DNA of 64,000 nucleotides from Paraliobacillus zengyii (GCF_003268595.1 NZ_CP029797.1:2749501-2813500); one strand, 5' to 3'; positions 21,634 through 30,387 are shown, counted from the first letter of the stretch. Numbers and translations: made by a program. The notes: generated by a model not told the origin, from the letters alone.

Positions 21634-22926
21634 TCATCTATTTTTCCTTTCAATTGATGCTAGGATTTTCATTGAAGTCCGATACTTCGCAATTGTTCGA
21701 CGAGAAATTTTAATATTATGATTTTCAGCAAGAATTTGTCGAATTGTTTCGTCTGCTAATGGCTTTTTTTTATCTTCTTCATTAATCATAGTTCTTAGTA
21801 GTTGTTTAATTGTATAAGCAGAGGATACATCGCCTTCTTTATTAACTAATCCTGTTTGCAAAAAAAAGTGGAAAGGAAAGGTTCCGTATGGAGTTTGTAC
21901 ATATTTATTTTTAAACATCCGACTTACTGTAGAAATATTTACATTTAATTGCGTTGCTATATCTTTTAATTTTAAGGGCTTCATCGAAAATGGGCCATTC
22001 TCGAAGAACGAAAACTGTTCAACTAATAATAATTGTAGTACTTGCTCCATTTGAAGCTTACGGTAATCGAGTGTATGAAGAAGCCATTTTACTTGTTGGT
22101 GTTTGTCACGTAAAAAAGTGTCTGTTTCTTTATCAGTATCTTTAAAATCCCTATACATGCCGTTCAAATGAATCTTCGGTGAATTCCATTTATTTATTAT
22201 AATTTTCCACTCGTTCTTTTCTTTCTTAATTTCCGCATCAGGAACAATATTTACAACTGGTTCTTGATTTAATAGTTGAGCTGGTTTCGGGTTGCACCTT
22301 TTAACCTTTTCTATCAAACGTTCTGCTGTCTTTCTATCTATCTCATACGTATCTGCAATTAATTCAAGCTCCTGCTGTGCAATCCACTTCAAATGATCTG
22401 TTATCAGATCAACTAAGATAGTCCCGTCTAAATTATCATCTTTCACTTGTAAGACAAGACACTCTTTTAGATTGCGTGCCCCTACTCCTTTAGGATCTAA
22501 GGATTGTATAATAGTTAAAGCATTCTCAACCATCTTTATCGAGGAAGTATATTTTCCAGCCCATTCTTCTAAGGTAATAGCTAAATAGCCATTATCATCT
22601 AAACAGTCTATTCCATACAGTACTACTTTAAGCAGTTGTTTATCTATCCTAAGTAGACCAACTTGTTGTTTTAATTGATCATACATTGACTCTATTTTTG
22701 ATTCTGTAGTATCGATATCACCATTAATATGTTGTGAAACGTTGGTATTGGTTACAACGTAATCAAAAGGTGGCTCGATTTCATCGATTAAAGGATTCTC
22801 TTCCATCACTTCGTTTATGTACGCCATTAATTCCAATCCATTCAGTTGTAATAATTGAATCGATTGTGATAACGCGTGTGTCATCTTTGTGCTTTGTTGA
22901 ATCGATTGTATTAATTTTTGTTCCAC
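21634..22926 (-). CDS. rpoN: RNA polymerase sigma-54 factor
   Basis: A 430-residue sigma factor (SigL type). The Gln-rich region I is MTHALSQSIQLLQLNGLEL, followed by an acidic region (EVMEENPLIDE), the core-binding middle, the helix-turn-helix LKLKDIATQLNVNISTVSRM and the RpoN box ISRRTIAKYRTSM near the end. It needs an enhancer-binding activator; none is encoded in the window. Its position just upstream of cggR is a common Firmicute arrangement. It probably controls amino-acid, levan or acetoin-type genes elsewhere. Confidence 0.96.
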   Translation of the reverse strand: MEQKLIQSIQQSTKMTHALSQSIQLLQLNGLELMAYINEVMEENPLIDEIEPPFDYVVTNTNVSQHINGDIDTTESKIESMYDQLKQQVGLLRIDKQLLKVVLYGIDCLDDNGYLAITLEEWAGKYTSSIKMVENALTIIQSLDPKGVGARNLKECLVLQVKDDNLDGTILVDLITDHLKWIAQQELELIADTYEIDRKTAERLIEKVKRCNPKPAQLLNQEPVVNIVPDAEIKKEKNEWKIIINKWNSPKIHLNGMYRDFKDTDKETDTFLRDKHQQVKWLLHTLDYRKLQMEQVLQLLLVEQFSFFENGPFSMKPLKLKDIATQLNVNISTVSRMFKNKYVQTPYGTFPFHFFLQTGLVNKEGDVSSAYTIKQLLRTMINEEDKKKPLADETIRQILAENHNIKISRRTIAKYRTSMKILASIERKNR

Positions 22927-22966
22927 CTTACCATCCCCATTTTTATGATCTTTAAAATGTAAAGAA

Positions 22967-22994
22967 AAGTTCCTCTTCTATCAAAGAGGAACTT
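22967..22994 (-). terminator. ldh terminator
   Basis: AAGTTCCTCTT pairs with AAGAGGAACTT around 6 nt, then TTCTTT on the minus strand, overlapping the ldh-rpoN gap. Confidence 0.85.
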
Positions 22995-22998
22995 AATA

Positions 22999-23955
22999 CT
23001 AATTAGGCATAACTTTTTTCGTCATATCCTTTAGGATGTCAGCCGAATCATGAAGTTGTTTTAACTCTGTATCATTTAAGTCTAACTCAAGCATTTCTCT
23101 GACTCCATATTCATTTACAACTGCTGGGACGCCAAGATAAACATCTTTAATCCCATATTCACCTTGGAATAATGTAGAAACTGTTACAATCGAATTCTCA
23201 TTATAGAGCATTGCCTTTGTTAAACGAGCCAACCCTAAACCGATACCATAATAGGTAGCACCTTTTCTTTCTATAATGTGATAGGCTGCATCTCTAACAT
23301 TTTCAAAGATTTTTTGCATATCTTTATCTTCATCAATAGATGAAATGTTACCATATTTCTTCAGAGGCACTCCTCCAATTTGCACATGACTCCAAACTGG
23401 TAATTCCGAATCACCGTGTTCTCCCATAATATAGGCATGCACATTTCTCGAATCCACTTGATAATACTCACTTAACAAATAGCGAAAACGAGCAGTATCT
23501 AAAATAGTTCCTGAACCGATAACTCTTTCTTTTGGTAAACCAGATACCTCCAGCGCTACATGACTTAAAACATCTACTGGATTTGTAGCAACTAACATAA
23601 TCCCTGTAAATCCATTATCCATGATGTTTGTCACAATGCCTTTCATAATCTTTGCATTTTTTGTTGCTAGATCCAAGCGTGTTTCACCTGGTCCTTGGTT
23701 TGCACCGGCTGTGATAACAACCATATCTGCGTTTTTACATTCTGCATAATTTCCTGCACGAATTTTCATCGGTGAACCGAACGGCATACCGTGGTTTAAA
23801 TCACGGGCTTCGCCTTCAGCTCTTTCCATATTTAAATCGATTAGGACTAGTTCATTAACGATACCTTGATTTAATAATGCATATGCATAACTTGCCCCTA
23901 CAAATCCTGTACCAATAATAACGACTTTTCTTGTTTTTGATTGACCAATTGTCAT
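22999..23955 (-). CDS. ldh: L-lactate dehydrogenase
   Basis: A 318-residue enzyme that reduces pyruvate to L-lactate with NADH. The Rossmann motif is [13 protein letters not shown], the catalytic His is in [14 protein letters not shown], and substrate Arg residues lie in [15 protein letters not shown] and the [15 protein letters not shown] segment. The LDH rather than malate dehydrogenase assignment rests on that GEHGDSE context and the Q in [10 protein letters not shown]. The second ATG (23953-23955) is chosen because AAGGAGGG abuts the first. It is monocistronic; no Rex site was found upstream. Confidence 0.97.
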   Translation of the reverse strand: MTIGQSKTRKVVIIGTGFVGASYAYALLNQGIVNELVLIDLNMERAEGEARDLNHGMPFGSPMKIRAGNYAECKNADMVVITAGANQGPGETRLDLATKNAKIMKGIVTNIMDNGFTGIMLVATNPVDVLSHVALEVSGLPKERVIGSGTILDTARFRYLLSEYYQVDSRNVHAYIMGEHGDSELPVWSHVQIGGVPLKKYGNISSIDEDKDMQKIFENVRDAAYHIIERKGATYYGIGLGLARLTKAMLYNENSIVTVSTLFQGEYGIKDVYLGVPAVVNEYGVREMLELDLNDTELKQLHDSADILKDMTKKVMPN

Positions 23956-24048
23956 TTTCATCCCTCCTTACTAACTATTCTATCATTTCTTGCTATATAT
24001 TACCGTACCCTTTATTGTTATAGATTATGTCACCTTTATACTACATAA

Positions 24049-24081
24049 AAAAACACACATATATGATCTATGTGCGTGTTT
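24049..24081 (-). terminator. Imperfect terminator hairpin
   Basis: AAACAC plus ACATA pair with TATGT plus GTGTTT, with two unpaired bases, then T-rich minus-strand sequence. It follows the 62-residue membrane protein gene. Confidence 0.5.
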
Positions 24082-24104
24082 ATAGAAAGAAGTTTCCTAA
24101 TTTA

Positions 24105-24293
24105 TTATTGTAATCTTAATAATTGTGACGCTTTTCTGTATGGTATCGAAATATTTAATAGGTAAGCGAAGTATCCTACAAGTAAAATATTTGTAGTGTA
24201 CTGCCATATAACCGAAAAAGCATAAATATCCTGCAACGCATTTGTTTCCCAAAAAATAAGTAGTGAAATTAATACCCAATACATGTATTTCAT
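24105..24293 (-). CDS. Small membrane protein, unknown
   Basis: A 62-residue protein with two hydrophobic segments (about 4-15 and 33-47) and a short basic tail, so probably a two-pass membrane peptide. The start is well supported: GGAGGTGTGTGA precedes the ATG at 24291-24293. An overlapping frame starting 4 bp upstream was rejected because it lacks this spacing. It stands alone between ldh and another small gene. I recognise no family. Confidence 0.6.
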   Translation of the reverse strand: MKYMYWVLISLLIFWETNALQDIYAFSVIWQYTTNILLVGYFAYLLNISIPYRKASQLLRLQ

Positions 24294-24426
24294 TCACACA
24301 CCTCCATCTTAGTTATTCAACTGAACTAAATTTACATAAACTTTACTTTGTAACTACATTATTATAAACGATAATACTTAAAATAAAAACAAGTAATTTA
24401 AAATCAATGCATGACGCACAAGACCG

Positions 24427-24594
24427 TTAGCATGAAGACGTTTTTAAATGGTCAAAATTATTTAATTTACGCTCCATTTCTTCTAACCTGCGATTTGTTG
24501 AAGCTACAATTGTAACCAATTGAGCAATGGTTTGTTCTTGTTGGCGTAATTTAACTATTAACTCGTTATGGATAGTAAGTTTATCAATTTGCAT
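24427..24594 (-). CDS. Small coiled-coil protein, unknown
   Basis: ATG (24592-24594) to TAA (24427-24429) gives 55 residues. They form a single amphipathic helix with heptad-like spacing (KLTIHNELIVKLRQQEQTIA, then TNRRLEEMERKLNNF) and no membrane segment. GAGAGGAG lies about 12 nt upstream, a little far. Codon use and the clean coiled-coil pattern favour a real gene. It could bind a partner protein in the manner of small sporulation or division peptides, but nothing here identifies it. Confidence 0.5.
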   Translation of the reverse strand: MQIDKLTIHNELIVKLRQQEQTIAQLVTIVASTNRRLEEMERKLNNFDHLKTSSC

Positions 24595-24919
24595 TTGGTA
24601 TATAGTCTCCTCTCAAGCATAATGAATCATTTATAATATACTTTTTTATTTAGATCAAATAGCCAAAAGTTAACATTACATATTTAACGAAAGGTACTTC
24701 TATTATTTATAGCGGTAGCTTTCTGCAAAAGAAGCTATTGATTACCTATTAAATATTAATTTTAAGTAAGTGACACGTTTGCATTTCAAGGGGAGTGTAT
24801 TACCTCGGTTTTGCATCTCAATAAATTTAAACGATGTGCTTTACATAATAGTAGAAGTTCATCTTAAACATATTATATTCGCTTGTTTTATTTCGCTATT
24901 ATGAAATGACTTTACGAAA
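24595..24919. other. Stretch without a gene
   Basis: About 325 bp of AT-rich sequence between the 55-residue gene and the sspO terminator. I see no ORF, RNA gene or repeat copy in it. Confidence 0.6.
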
Positions 24920-24949
24920 AAAGCATTCCTCTATAAAGAAGAATGCTTT
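24920..24949 (-). terminator. sspO terminator
   Basis: AAAGCATTC (24920-24928) pairs with GAATGCTTT (24941-24949); the minus strand continues TTTCGTAAAG. It lies 8 bp past the sspO stop. Confidence 0.8.
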
Positions 24950-24957
24950 CTGATCTG

Positions 24958-25107
24958 TTATTGACGTTTTTTTGTTTTTTTATTATTTAGCTTTTCATTC
25001 GATGTTAGTGGTTCATTAGCAAACTCATGATCGAATTCTGTAGGCATTGTTCCTCTAATCGCCTGCTCATCACTAACGCCCTTTTTTTCATTATTCTTTT
25101 TGCCCAT
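24958..25107 (-). CDS. sspO: Small acid-soluble spore protein O
   Basis: A 49-residue, very hydrophilic protein. The middle TEFDHEFANEPLTSNEKLNN followed by a Lys-rich end matches the SspO (CotK) family signature E-F-A-N-E-P-L-T and the basic C-terminus. The ATG at 25105-25107 follows GGAGGTGATTGTG, a strong site. Members are minor proteins of the spore core made in the forespore under sigma-G; no clear sigma-G promoter was located. It is good evidence that the organism forms endospores. Confidence 0.88.
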   Translation of the reverse strand: MGKKNNEKKGVSDEQAIRGTMPTEFDHEFANEPLTSNEKLNNKKTKKRQ

Positions 25108-25179
25108 CACAATCACCTCCACATGTTATTTTGTGGATAAATGAACGAATTATCACTACCAATTTTTTGATAAGAGCCC

Positions 25180-25692
25180 TTATGAGCGATATCTTAATGC
25201 AAGTCCTTTCAAGAAGTTTCTAGCATATCTATCGCCACACGCTTTGTAATTTCGATGTCCTTCTTTTCGTAAGACTGCACTCAATTCACTTTTTGATATA
25301 TTTACGCCTGCTTCTTCTAATATATCAAGCATATCTTCACTTGTTAGAGAAAGTGCAATTTTAACCTTTTTCAACAAAATATTGTTAACCGTTCTATCAT
25401 CTAATTCGTGTTTTGACGGTTCCTCTTGTTTGCCATCTTGTTTTCCTCTTTTATAGGTAATAAGGCCGTTTAAAAATGATTCCAACATATAATCTTCACA
25501 CTTCTGAAGGTATTCATTCTCCAGAAATTCACTGGATTGATCGTTATTACTATCGCTGTTTTGTTTCGTCAACATTTTTTGGATATCTTCTTTAGACGTT
25601 TGGAAACCACCTAAATCAAAAATCTCCACCATGTTAGTATCTTTTATATCGAGCGCATATCTTAGTCTCATTAATACATCGTTATTATTCAT
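25180..25692 (-). CDS. DUF1456 (YehS-like) protein
   Basis: A 170-residue protein of two similar halves, each about 65 residues: NNDVLMRLRYALDIKDTNMV and later NNILLKKVKIALSLTSEDML. Each is followed by a conserved acidic helix and a K-x-L-x-L segment, and the C-terminus is GHRNYKACGDRYARNFLKGL. This duplicated pattern is that of DUF1456. Biochemical role unknown; sequence is soluble. A poorly conserved acidic linker (about 40-60) separates the halves. Confidence 0.85.
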   Translation of the reverse strand: MNNNDVLMRLRYALDIKDTNMVEIFDLGGFQTSKEDIQKMLTKQNSDSNNDQSSEFLENEYLQKCEDYMLESFLNGLITYKRGKQDGKQEEPSKHELDDRTVNNILLKKVKIALSLTSEDMLDILEEAGVNISKSELSAVLRKEGHRNYKACGDRYARNFLKGLALRYRS

Positions 25693-25967
25693 TATTAGCC
25701 TCCAAATACTTTTTACTCATTAATGAACAGTATAAAGGTTTATTCTATGTAATGCATTCATTTATATTGGCTGTTTTTTAAAAAGTGTTCTTTATGACTG
25801 GATTTCTATAAACTGCTACACAACACAATATCCCACCCCGCTTCTCAAATGATTTTCCGTAGCAGCTTAATCTACCTTTTCCAATAACAAGCAGATTACT
25901 CCATATTTAGTACTATTTATGTAATACTATATAACATACTTACTTTTTGAAAAAGGAGACTTAGTTT

Positions 25968-26867
25968 ATGAATTATAAAAATATTACAGTAGCTGGTAGT
26001 GGGGTTTTAGGAAGTCAAATTGCCTATCAGACTGCTTTCAAAGGATTTAATGTATTTATTTACGACATTAATGATGAGGCTTTAGAACAGGCAAAAAAAA
26101 GAATCAATAAATTAAAAGTGCGTTATCAAGAAGATTTACAAGCTACAGAGGAAGAACTCAACACTGCTTATAATCGTATCTCTTTCAGCTCAGATTTATC
26201 AACTGCAGTAGCTGAGGCAGATCTTGTAATAGAAGCCATACCTGAAGTAGTTAAAATTAAAACTGAATTTTACAACGAGTTAGGTGCACTGGCTCCTAAA
26301 AAAACAATTTTCGCAACTAATTCCTCTACACTATTACCTAGTCAATTTGCGGAAGCAACAGGTAGACCAGAGAAATTTTTAGCTTTACACTTTGCTAATG
26401 AAATTTGGACAAACAATACGGCAGAAATCATGAAACATCCTGGAACAGATCAAGCTGTGTTTGATGAAGTGATTGCTTTCGCAAAAGCTATAGGGATGGT
26501 TGCTCTACCGTTACATAAAGAGCAACCGGGATACATCTTGAACTCTTTATTAGTTCCCCTACTTGACGCTGCAGAATTATTATTATCGAACGAAGTGGCT
26601 GACGTAGAAACAATCGATAAAACATGGATGATAGCAACAGGTGCACCGAAAGGCCCATTTGCAATTTTAGATGTTGTAGGAATCACTACGTCTTATAACA
26701 TTGTAAATGCTAAAGCCGAAGCAACTGGTGATCCACAGTTTAAAAAGTTGGCTCAGTTATTAAAAACTTCATATATTGATAAAGGAAAACTGGGCACTGC
26801 AACTGGAGAAGGCTTTTACAAATATCCTAATCCAAGCTTCGAGAAACCTGATTTTCTAAAAAATTAA
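25968..26867 (+). CDS. 3-hydroxyacyl-CoA dehydrogenase family protein
   Basis: A 299-residue NAD-dependent dehydrogenase. The Rossmann loop AGSGVLGSQIAYQ, the Asp after the second strand (YDIND), the EAIPEVVKIKTEFY helix and FATNSSTLLPS match 3-hydroxybutyryl-CoA dehydrogenases. The catalytic His region is LHFANEIWTNN instead of the common HFFNP, so the substrate may differ from the standard acyl-CoA. The C-terminal domain contains the PGYILNSLLVPLL helix. It is monocistronic, with AAAGGAG upstream and a strong terminator after. Confidence 0.88.
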   Translation: MNYKNITVAGSGVLGSQIAYQTAFKGFNVFIYDINDEALEQAKKRINKLKVRYQEDLQATEEELNTAYNRISFSSDLSTAVAEADLVIEAIPEVVKIKTEFYNELGALAPKKTIFATNSSTLLPSQFAEATGRPEKFLALHFANEIWTNNTAEIMKHPGTDQAVFDEVIAFAKAIGMVALPLHKEQPGYILNSLLVPLLDAAELLLSNEVADVETIDKTWMIATGAPKGPFAILDVVGITTSYNIVNAKAEATGDPQFKKLAQLLKTSYIDKGKLGTATGEGFYKYPNPSFEKPDFLKN

Positions 26868-26888
26868 GAGTAAATGAACAACTTAGTA

Positions 26889-26937
26889 GTAGGCGTTATC
26901 AAGAGTGTAACACTTTTACGATAACGCCTACTTTTTT
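26889..26937. terminator. Terminator shared by two convergent genes
   Basis: GTAGGCGTTATC (26889-26900) pairs with GATAACGCCTAC (26920-26931), extended inward by AAGAGTG/CACTTTT, then TTTTTT. The T-run overlaps the stop codon of the convergent small gene. Confidence 0.9.
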
Positions 26938-27109
26938 ATTCTTCATCACCTTCATTCACCTCACCTGCACTATTATTGACCATCTGTCCTTTAAATCCCT
27001 GTAGCGCCTTTAACAACCTTTTGTCTGATAAATTACTGTAATAAAAATAGCTTTTTGCTGTGTGTTTTGATAATAATAGACAGATAGCTTCTTGCTCTTT
27101 CTTATTCAC
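26936..27109 (-). CDS. Small hydrophilic protein, unknown
   Basis: A 57-residue protein starting at GTG (27107-27109), with AAGGTGAGG just upstream; a TTG five codons further up falls inside that site. It begins NKKEQEAICLLLSKHTAKSY, has a central Tyr/Ser stretch and ends in an acidic tail. It has no membrane segment and I recognise no family. Support comes from the ribosome site and clean ending at a terminator. Confidence 0.45.
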   Translation of the reverse strand: MNKKEQEAICLLLSKHTAKSYFYYSNLSDKRLLKALQGFKGQMVNNSAGEVNEGDEE

Positions 27110-27288
27110 GACCTCACCTTCCAATAAAAGATTTATAAAATCCTCATTGCCATTATATGAAATCTATTCTTTAATGTTATTTTATAGACTTATGTCTAGT
27201 AATTATAGTAGTTATTCGTCTTATCATACAACTTTGCTTGCCTAGAATTTTAACACATGTAAAGAAAAAGATACGTAATATATAATAA

Positions 27289-27316
27289 AAAGGATCCCTT
27301 TTTACTGGAATCCTTT
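27289..27316 (-). terminator. Terminator after the subtilase remnant
   Basis: AAAGGATTCC pairs with GGGATCCTTT (one G-T pair) around an 8-nt loop, then TTATTATA on the minus strand. It lies 17 bp beyond the stop. Confidence 0.75.
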
Positions 27317-27333
27317 AAAGGTACATTTTAAAA

Positions 27334-28374
27334 TCAATTTGTTTGAACATCAGAGTCATTTATATATCCGGTAGTAGCCTTTCCATTCAAATATACAATT
27401 GCTTGGTACCAATTAGTAGTATGCGTATTATACAGTAATGTACTACCTTGGGCATAAGACTTCAAAACTTTGGAACCTTCAGATGCTAACGCATAAACGT
27501 TGGTTCTATTTTTTAAACCAGTTCCCTTAAGAGCTTCTGGACTATCTGTTATTACTTCAACATCAGTTTTATTTATATAGCCACTAGTTGCTTTTCCATT
27601 TATATATACCAGTGCTTGATACCAGTCACTAGAAAATGTTTTATACAGAAGTGTTGTTCCTTGGGCATAAGATTTTAAAACTTTCGAGCCTGTGGAAGCT
27701 AATGTATAAACATTCGTTTTATTTTTTAATCCTATCCCTTGAAGTGATTCCGGATTAGTTGTTCCTTCTTCAACATCTGCTTTATTTATATAGCCATTAG
27801 TTGCTTTTCCATTTACATATACCAGTGCTTGATACCAGTCACTAGAAAATGTTTCATACAGAAGTGTTGTTCCTTGGGCATAAGATTTTAAAACTTTCGA
27901 GCCTGTGGAAGCTAATGTATAAACATTCGTTTTATTTTTTAATCCTATCCCTTTAAGCGATTCTGGATTAGTTGTTCCTTCTTCAACATCTGCTTTATTT
28001 ATATAACCATTAGTTGCTCTTCCATTTACATATACCGTTGCTTGATACCAGTCACTAGAGAATGTTTTATACAATAATGTTTTTCCTTGGGCATAAGACT
28101 TTAACACTTTCGAACCTGTGGAAGCTAATGTATAAACATTGGTTTTATTTTCCAACCCTACACCTTTTAATGAAATAGGGTCAGTATCGGTATTTTCAAC
28201 ATCATTTGTTTTAAAATAACCTGTTGTAGACTTTCCATTTATATATACAATAGCTTCATACCAATCACCTGAAAAAGACTTATATATCACCGGTTTACCT
28301 TGGTTATACGTTTTTAACTGATTACCATAACTATCATACACATGAGTAGGACTTTTTAATGTTATCCCTGAAAG
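27334..28374 (-). repeat. Five tandem repeats of about 71 codons in the subtilase tail
   Basis: Units read like KNKTNVYTLASTGSKVLKSY then a WYQA.VYVNGKAT.GYI segment, the pattern of SH3-like wall-binding repeats. Units 2, 3 and 4 are nearly identical, the first and last more diverged, suggesting recent duplication or gene conversion in the middle. Confidence 0.8.
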
Positions 28375-28721
28375 GACTTCTTGTAATCCATCTTGTTCAT
28401 AAGGTGATTGTGTCAATCCATATCCAAATATGTTGTCTCTTCCTTTATCACCTAAATCCACAACATTTTCTTGAACAATGGTCATGGGACATTTGTTGCT
28501 GGAATTATAGGTGCAAAAAACAATAGTATCGGTACAGTTGGGGTTGCACCCGAATCGAGTATATATGCAGTAAAGGTTGCTAATAAAGCGGGAGATGCTT
28601 ATTTTATATCCTCTTTAAATAGAATGATAACTTTTTCCGAGCCTTCTTCAGCACTTATCACTGTAGGAAATAGTAGACATACACTAGCAATAAGTATTAC
28701 TTTAATAGATTGTGCTATCAT
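27334..28721 (-). pseudogene. Broken subtilisin-like protease with five SH3-like repeats
   Basis: Pieces of one secreted S8 protease are present but rearranged. (1) Minus strand 28599-28721: start ATG, a signal peptide of about 24 residues and the beginning of a propeptide (SEKVIILFKED), then a stop. (2) About 28477-28598 on the plus strand: the catalytic-His block NNGHGTFVAGIIGA followed by VGVAPESSIYAVKV. (3) Minus strand 27334 to about 28485: the last piece of the catalytic domain (VVDLGDKGRDNIFGYGL) and five repeats. The Asp and Ser motifs are gone. The gene lost most of its catalytic domain and suffered a small inversion; the 383-codon 3' part stays open but lacks a signal peptide. Confidence 0.85.
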
Positions 28722-28836
28722 GATGGATCTTCCCCTTTATTAGTAACTTTATCTTTTAATAGATTATACTATATTAATCGGAATACTATTTAAATAATGT
28801 AGTAGTTTCACTAAAATTTACTGATCATAATAAAAA

Positions 28837-28873
28837 ATAGCAAGGATCCCTGACTAGCGGAATCCTTGCTATC
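28837..28873 (-). terminator. tRNA-Arg terminator
   Basis: On the minus strand GATAGCAAGGATTCC pairs with GGGATCCTTGCTATT (one G-T pair), then TTTTTATT. It follows the tRNA 3' end by about 17 bp. Confidence 0.85.
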
Positions 28874-28889
28874 ACTGTGTTTACATAAG

Positions 28890-28962
28890 TGCGCTCGGAG
28901 GGATTTGAACCCCCGACCCTTGGTACCGGAAACCAATGCTCTATCCCCTGAGCTACGAGCGC
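28890..28962 (-). tRNA. tRNA-Arg (anticodon CCG)
   Basis: A complete cloverleaf: acceptor GCGCTCG/CGAGCGC with discriminator A, D-arm with AGCTCAGGGGATAGAGC, anticodon stem TTGGT/ACCAA with loop TTCCGGT (anticodon CCG, reads CGG), and T-arm GGGGGTTCAAATCCCTC. CCA is not encoded. Solitary gene with its own terminator. Confidence 0.96.
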
Positions 28963-29232
28963 AGGATAAATTCTGAAAATGTGGACAAGCACTATTATAA
29001 CGGATGATAGAAAGTAATTCAATTACAATCATATCACTTCTTTTATATCTTAAATAACAATACACTTTATGATCATTTAAACAAAAAAGAAACATATATA
29101 TTTTAAATAGCTACATCCACAAAAAATAAGTACTCTCTGTTATAATAAATAATAAGGTTTATATTGCCAACCGAATGGGTAGGATACAGTTAGGTGTATC
29201 CTAAAAATAAAGTTAAAATAGAATGTGTTTTG
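28963..29232. other. Upstream region between tRNA-Arg and clpP
   Basis: AT-rich, without an ORF. It holds one hairpin, TAGGATAC (29180-29187) with GTATCCTA (29196-29203), not followed by a T-run on the plus strand. Together with the clpP control site the gene-free distance is about 360 bp. Confidence 0.5.
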
Positions 29233-29262
29233 TTTGACCTTTATTGACCATTTAGTTACTAT
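29233..29262 (+). promoter_or_regulatory. clpP promoter with CtsR operator
   Basis: TTTGACCTTTATTGACC (29233-29249) is the reverse complement of the CtsR heptad repeat GGTCAAA-NNN-GGTCAAA with one deviation. TTGACC (29234-29239) and TACTAT (29257-29262), 17 nt apart, form the promoter it covers. CtsR binding would repress clpP until heat or protein stress. Confidence 0.8.
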
Positions 29263-29322
29263 ATACATAGGAAGTTAATTCACTAATAGAAGAATGAAGC
29301 ATTATAAGGAGGAAATTTTACA

Positions 29323-29913
29323 ATGAATTTAATACCAACAGTTATTGAACAAACAAACCGCGGAGAACGTGCATATGACATCTATTCTCGCTTACTTAAA
29401 GATCGTATTATTATGTTAGGTAGTGGCATTGATGATAATGTTGCTAACAGCATTGTTGCACAGCTTTTATTCTTAGAAGCTGAGAGTCCTGGTAAAGATA
29501 TCTCTATCTACATCAACTCACCAGGTGGTTCCATTACAGCTGGAATGGCAATTTATGATACGATGCAATTTATTAAATCAGATGTTTCAACAATCTGTGT
29601 TGGTATGGCAGCATCTATGGGTGCATTCTTACTAACTGCTGGAGCGCCTGGTAAACGTTATGCACTGCCAAATAGTGAAGTAATGATTCACCAACCGCTT
29701 GGTGGTACACAAGGGCAAGCATCCGACATTCAGATCCATGCTAATCGTATTATTGAAATGCGTGCTAAACTAAATCAAATTATTGCTGATACTACAGGTC
29801 AACCAATTGAAGTTATTGAGAAAGATACAGATCGTGATAACTTTATGAGTGCACATAAAGCAAAAGAATATGGTTTAATTGACCAAGTAATGGAAAAGAA
29901 ACCAACTGAATAA
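29323..29913 (+). CDS. clpP: ATP-dependent Clp protease proteolytic subunit
   Basis: A 196-residue serine protease that forms a double-heptamer chamber used by ClpC, ClpX or ClpE. It carries [19 protein letters not shown] at the N-terminus, the catalytic Ser in [11 protein letters not shown], the His in [13 protein letters not shown] and the Asp in [18 protein letters not shown]. Length is standard. The ATG follows AAGGAGG. It is monocistronic with a CtsR site upstream and a strong terminator downstream, and would also degrade SsrA-tagged proteins made by the tmRNA encoded in this window. Confidence 0.99.
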   Translation: MNLIPTVIEQTNRGERAYDIYSRLLKDRIIMLGSGIDDNVANSIVAQLLFLEAESPGKDISIYINSPGGSITAGMAIYDTMQFIKSDVSTICVGMAASMGAFLLTAGAPGKRYALPNSEVMIHQPLGGTQGQASDIQIHANRIIEMRAKLNQIIADTTGQPIEVIEKDTDRDNFMSAHKAKEYGLIDQVMEKKPTE

Positions 29914-29922
29914 TTAATAATT

Positions 29923-29958
29923 AAAGAACGGAGCAAATTTAAATTTGCTCCGTTCTTT
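29923..29958 (+). terminator. clpP terminator
   Basis: A perfect 18-bp inverted repeat (29923-29940 with 29941-29958) centred on AAATTT, then TTATT; usable from both sides. Confidence 0.9.
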
Positions 29959-29976
29959 TTATTCCAATACATTATA

Positions 29977-30252
29977 TTAGTGCTCTACTACGTTAGTTGC
30001 GTTACTTAAATATGTTGCTAATGTTTCAATAGCAACTTCTGAATCTGCACCTTCACCAGATAATGTTATCGTTTCACCACTAGCTATTGCTAAGCTTAAC
30101 AATCCCATAATACTTTTTGCGTTTACTCGTCTACTACCTTTTTCCAAAAATATTTCAGAGGCAAAATTATTTGCTTTTTGAACAAATTCCGAGGCTGGCC
30201 TTGCTTGTAACCCAGGTTCTACTGCCACCACTAACGTTTTACTTTCCATCAT
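29977..30252 (-). CDS. crh: Catabolite repression HPr-like protein Crh
   Basis: A 91-residue HPr paralogue. The catalytic His of HPr is replaced by Gln (VEPGLQARPASEFV), so it cannot carry PTS phosphate, while the regulatory Ser is kept (NAKSIMGLLSLAIASG). It is thus a target of HPr kinase and a CcpA cofactor. The ATG-ATG start at 30247-30252 follows GAGAGGAG. It sits downstream of whiA as in Bacillus, but a terminator and a probable cre-covered promoter separate them here. Confidence 0.95.
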   Translation of the reverse strand: MMESKTLVVAVEPGLQARPASEFVQKANNFASEIFLEKGSRRVNAKSIMGLLSLAIASGETITLSGEGADSEVAIETLATYLSNATNVVEH

Positions 30253-30280
30253 TTTATCTCCTCTCAAAATTAACTAAATA

Positions 30281-30295
30281 GAGAAAGCGTTATCA
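30281..30295 (-). promoter_or_regulatory. Probable cre site (CcpA) upstream of crh
   Basis: On the minus strand the sequence TGATAACGCTTTCTC and its preceding A match the cre consensus WTGNAANCGNWNNCW at all but one position. It lies about 30 bp before the crh start, in the spacer of a weak promoter (TTGAAA, 17 nt, TTTAGT), so binding would repress crh. Confidence 0.65.
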
Positions 30296-30387
30296 TTTCA
30301 ATGTGCTATAATAAAATGTATGTTATCTTCTTAACTATTATACATGTAAGCGCATGCATAAACAATAATATTATTCAAAGATAAAAA

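Noticed and set aside
24097..24297. 66-codon frame overlapping the 62-residue membrane protein
   Set aside because: The start at 24293 has the correct GGAGG spacing; the other frame does not.
25820..25870. Short similarity CCCGCTTCTCAA to the palindromic repeat upstream of the acyl-CoA dehydrogenase gene
   Set aside because: Only about a dozen bases match and no hairpin or second arm follows; possibly an old relic but not supportable.
28477..28598. Invertible phase-variation switch in the subtilase
   Set aside because: Flipping the block back would not restore a protease because the Asp and Ser regions are absent, and no inverted repeats were seen at the ends.
28811..29095. Minus-strand ORFs across the tRNA-Arg
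   Set aside because: They are chance frames through the tRNA and its terminator.
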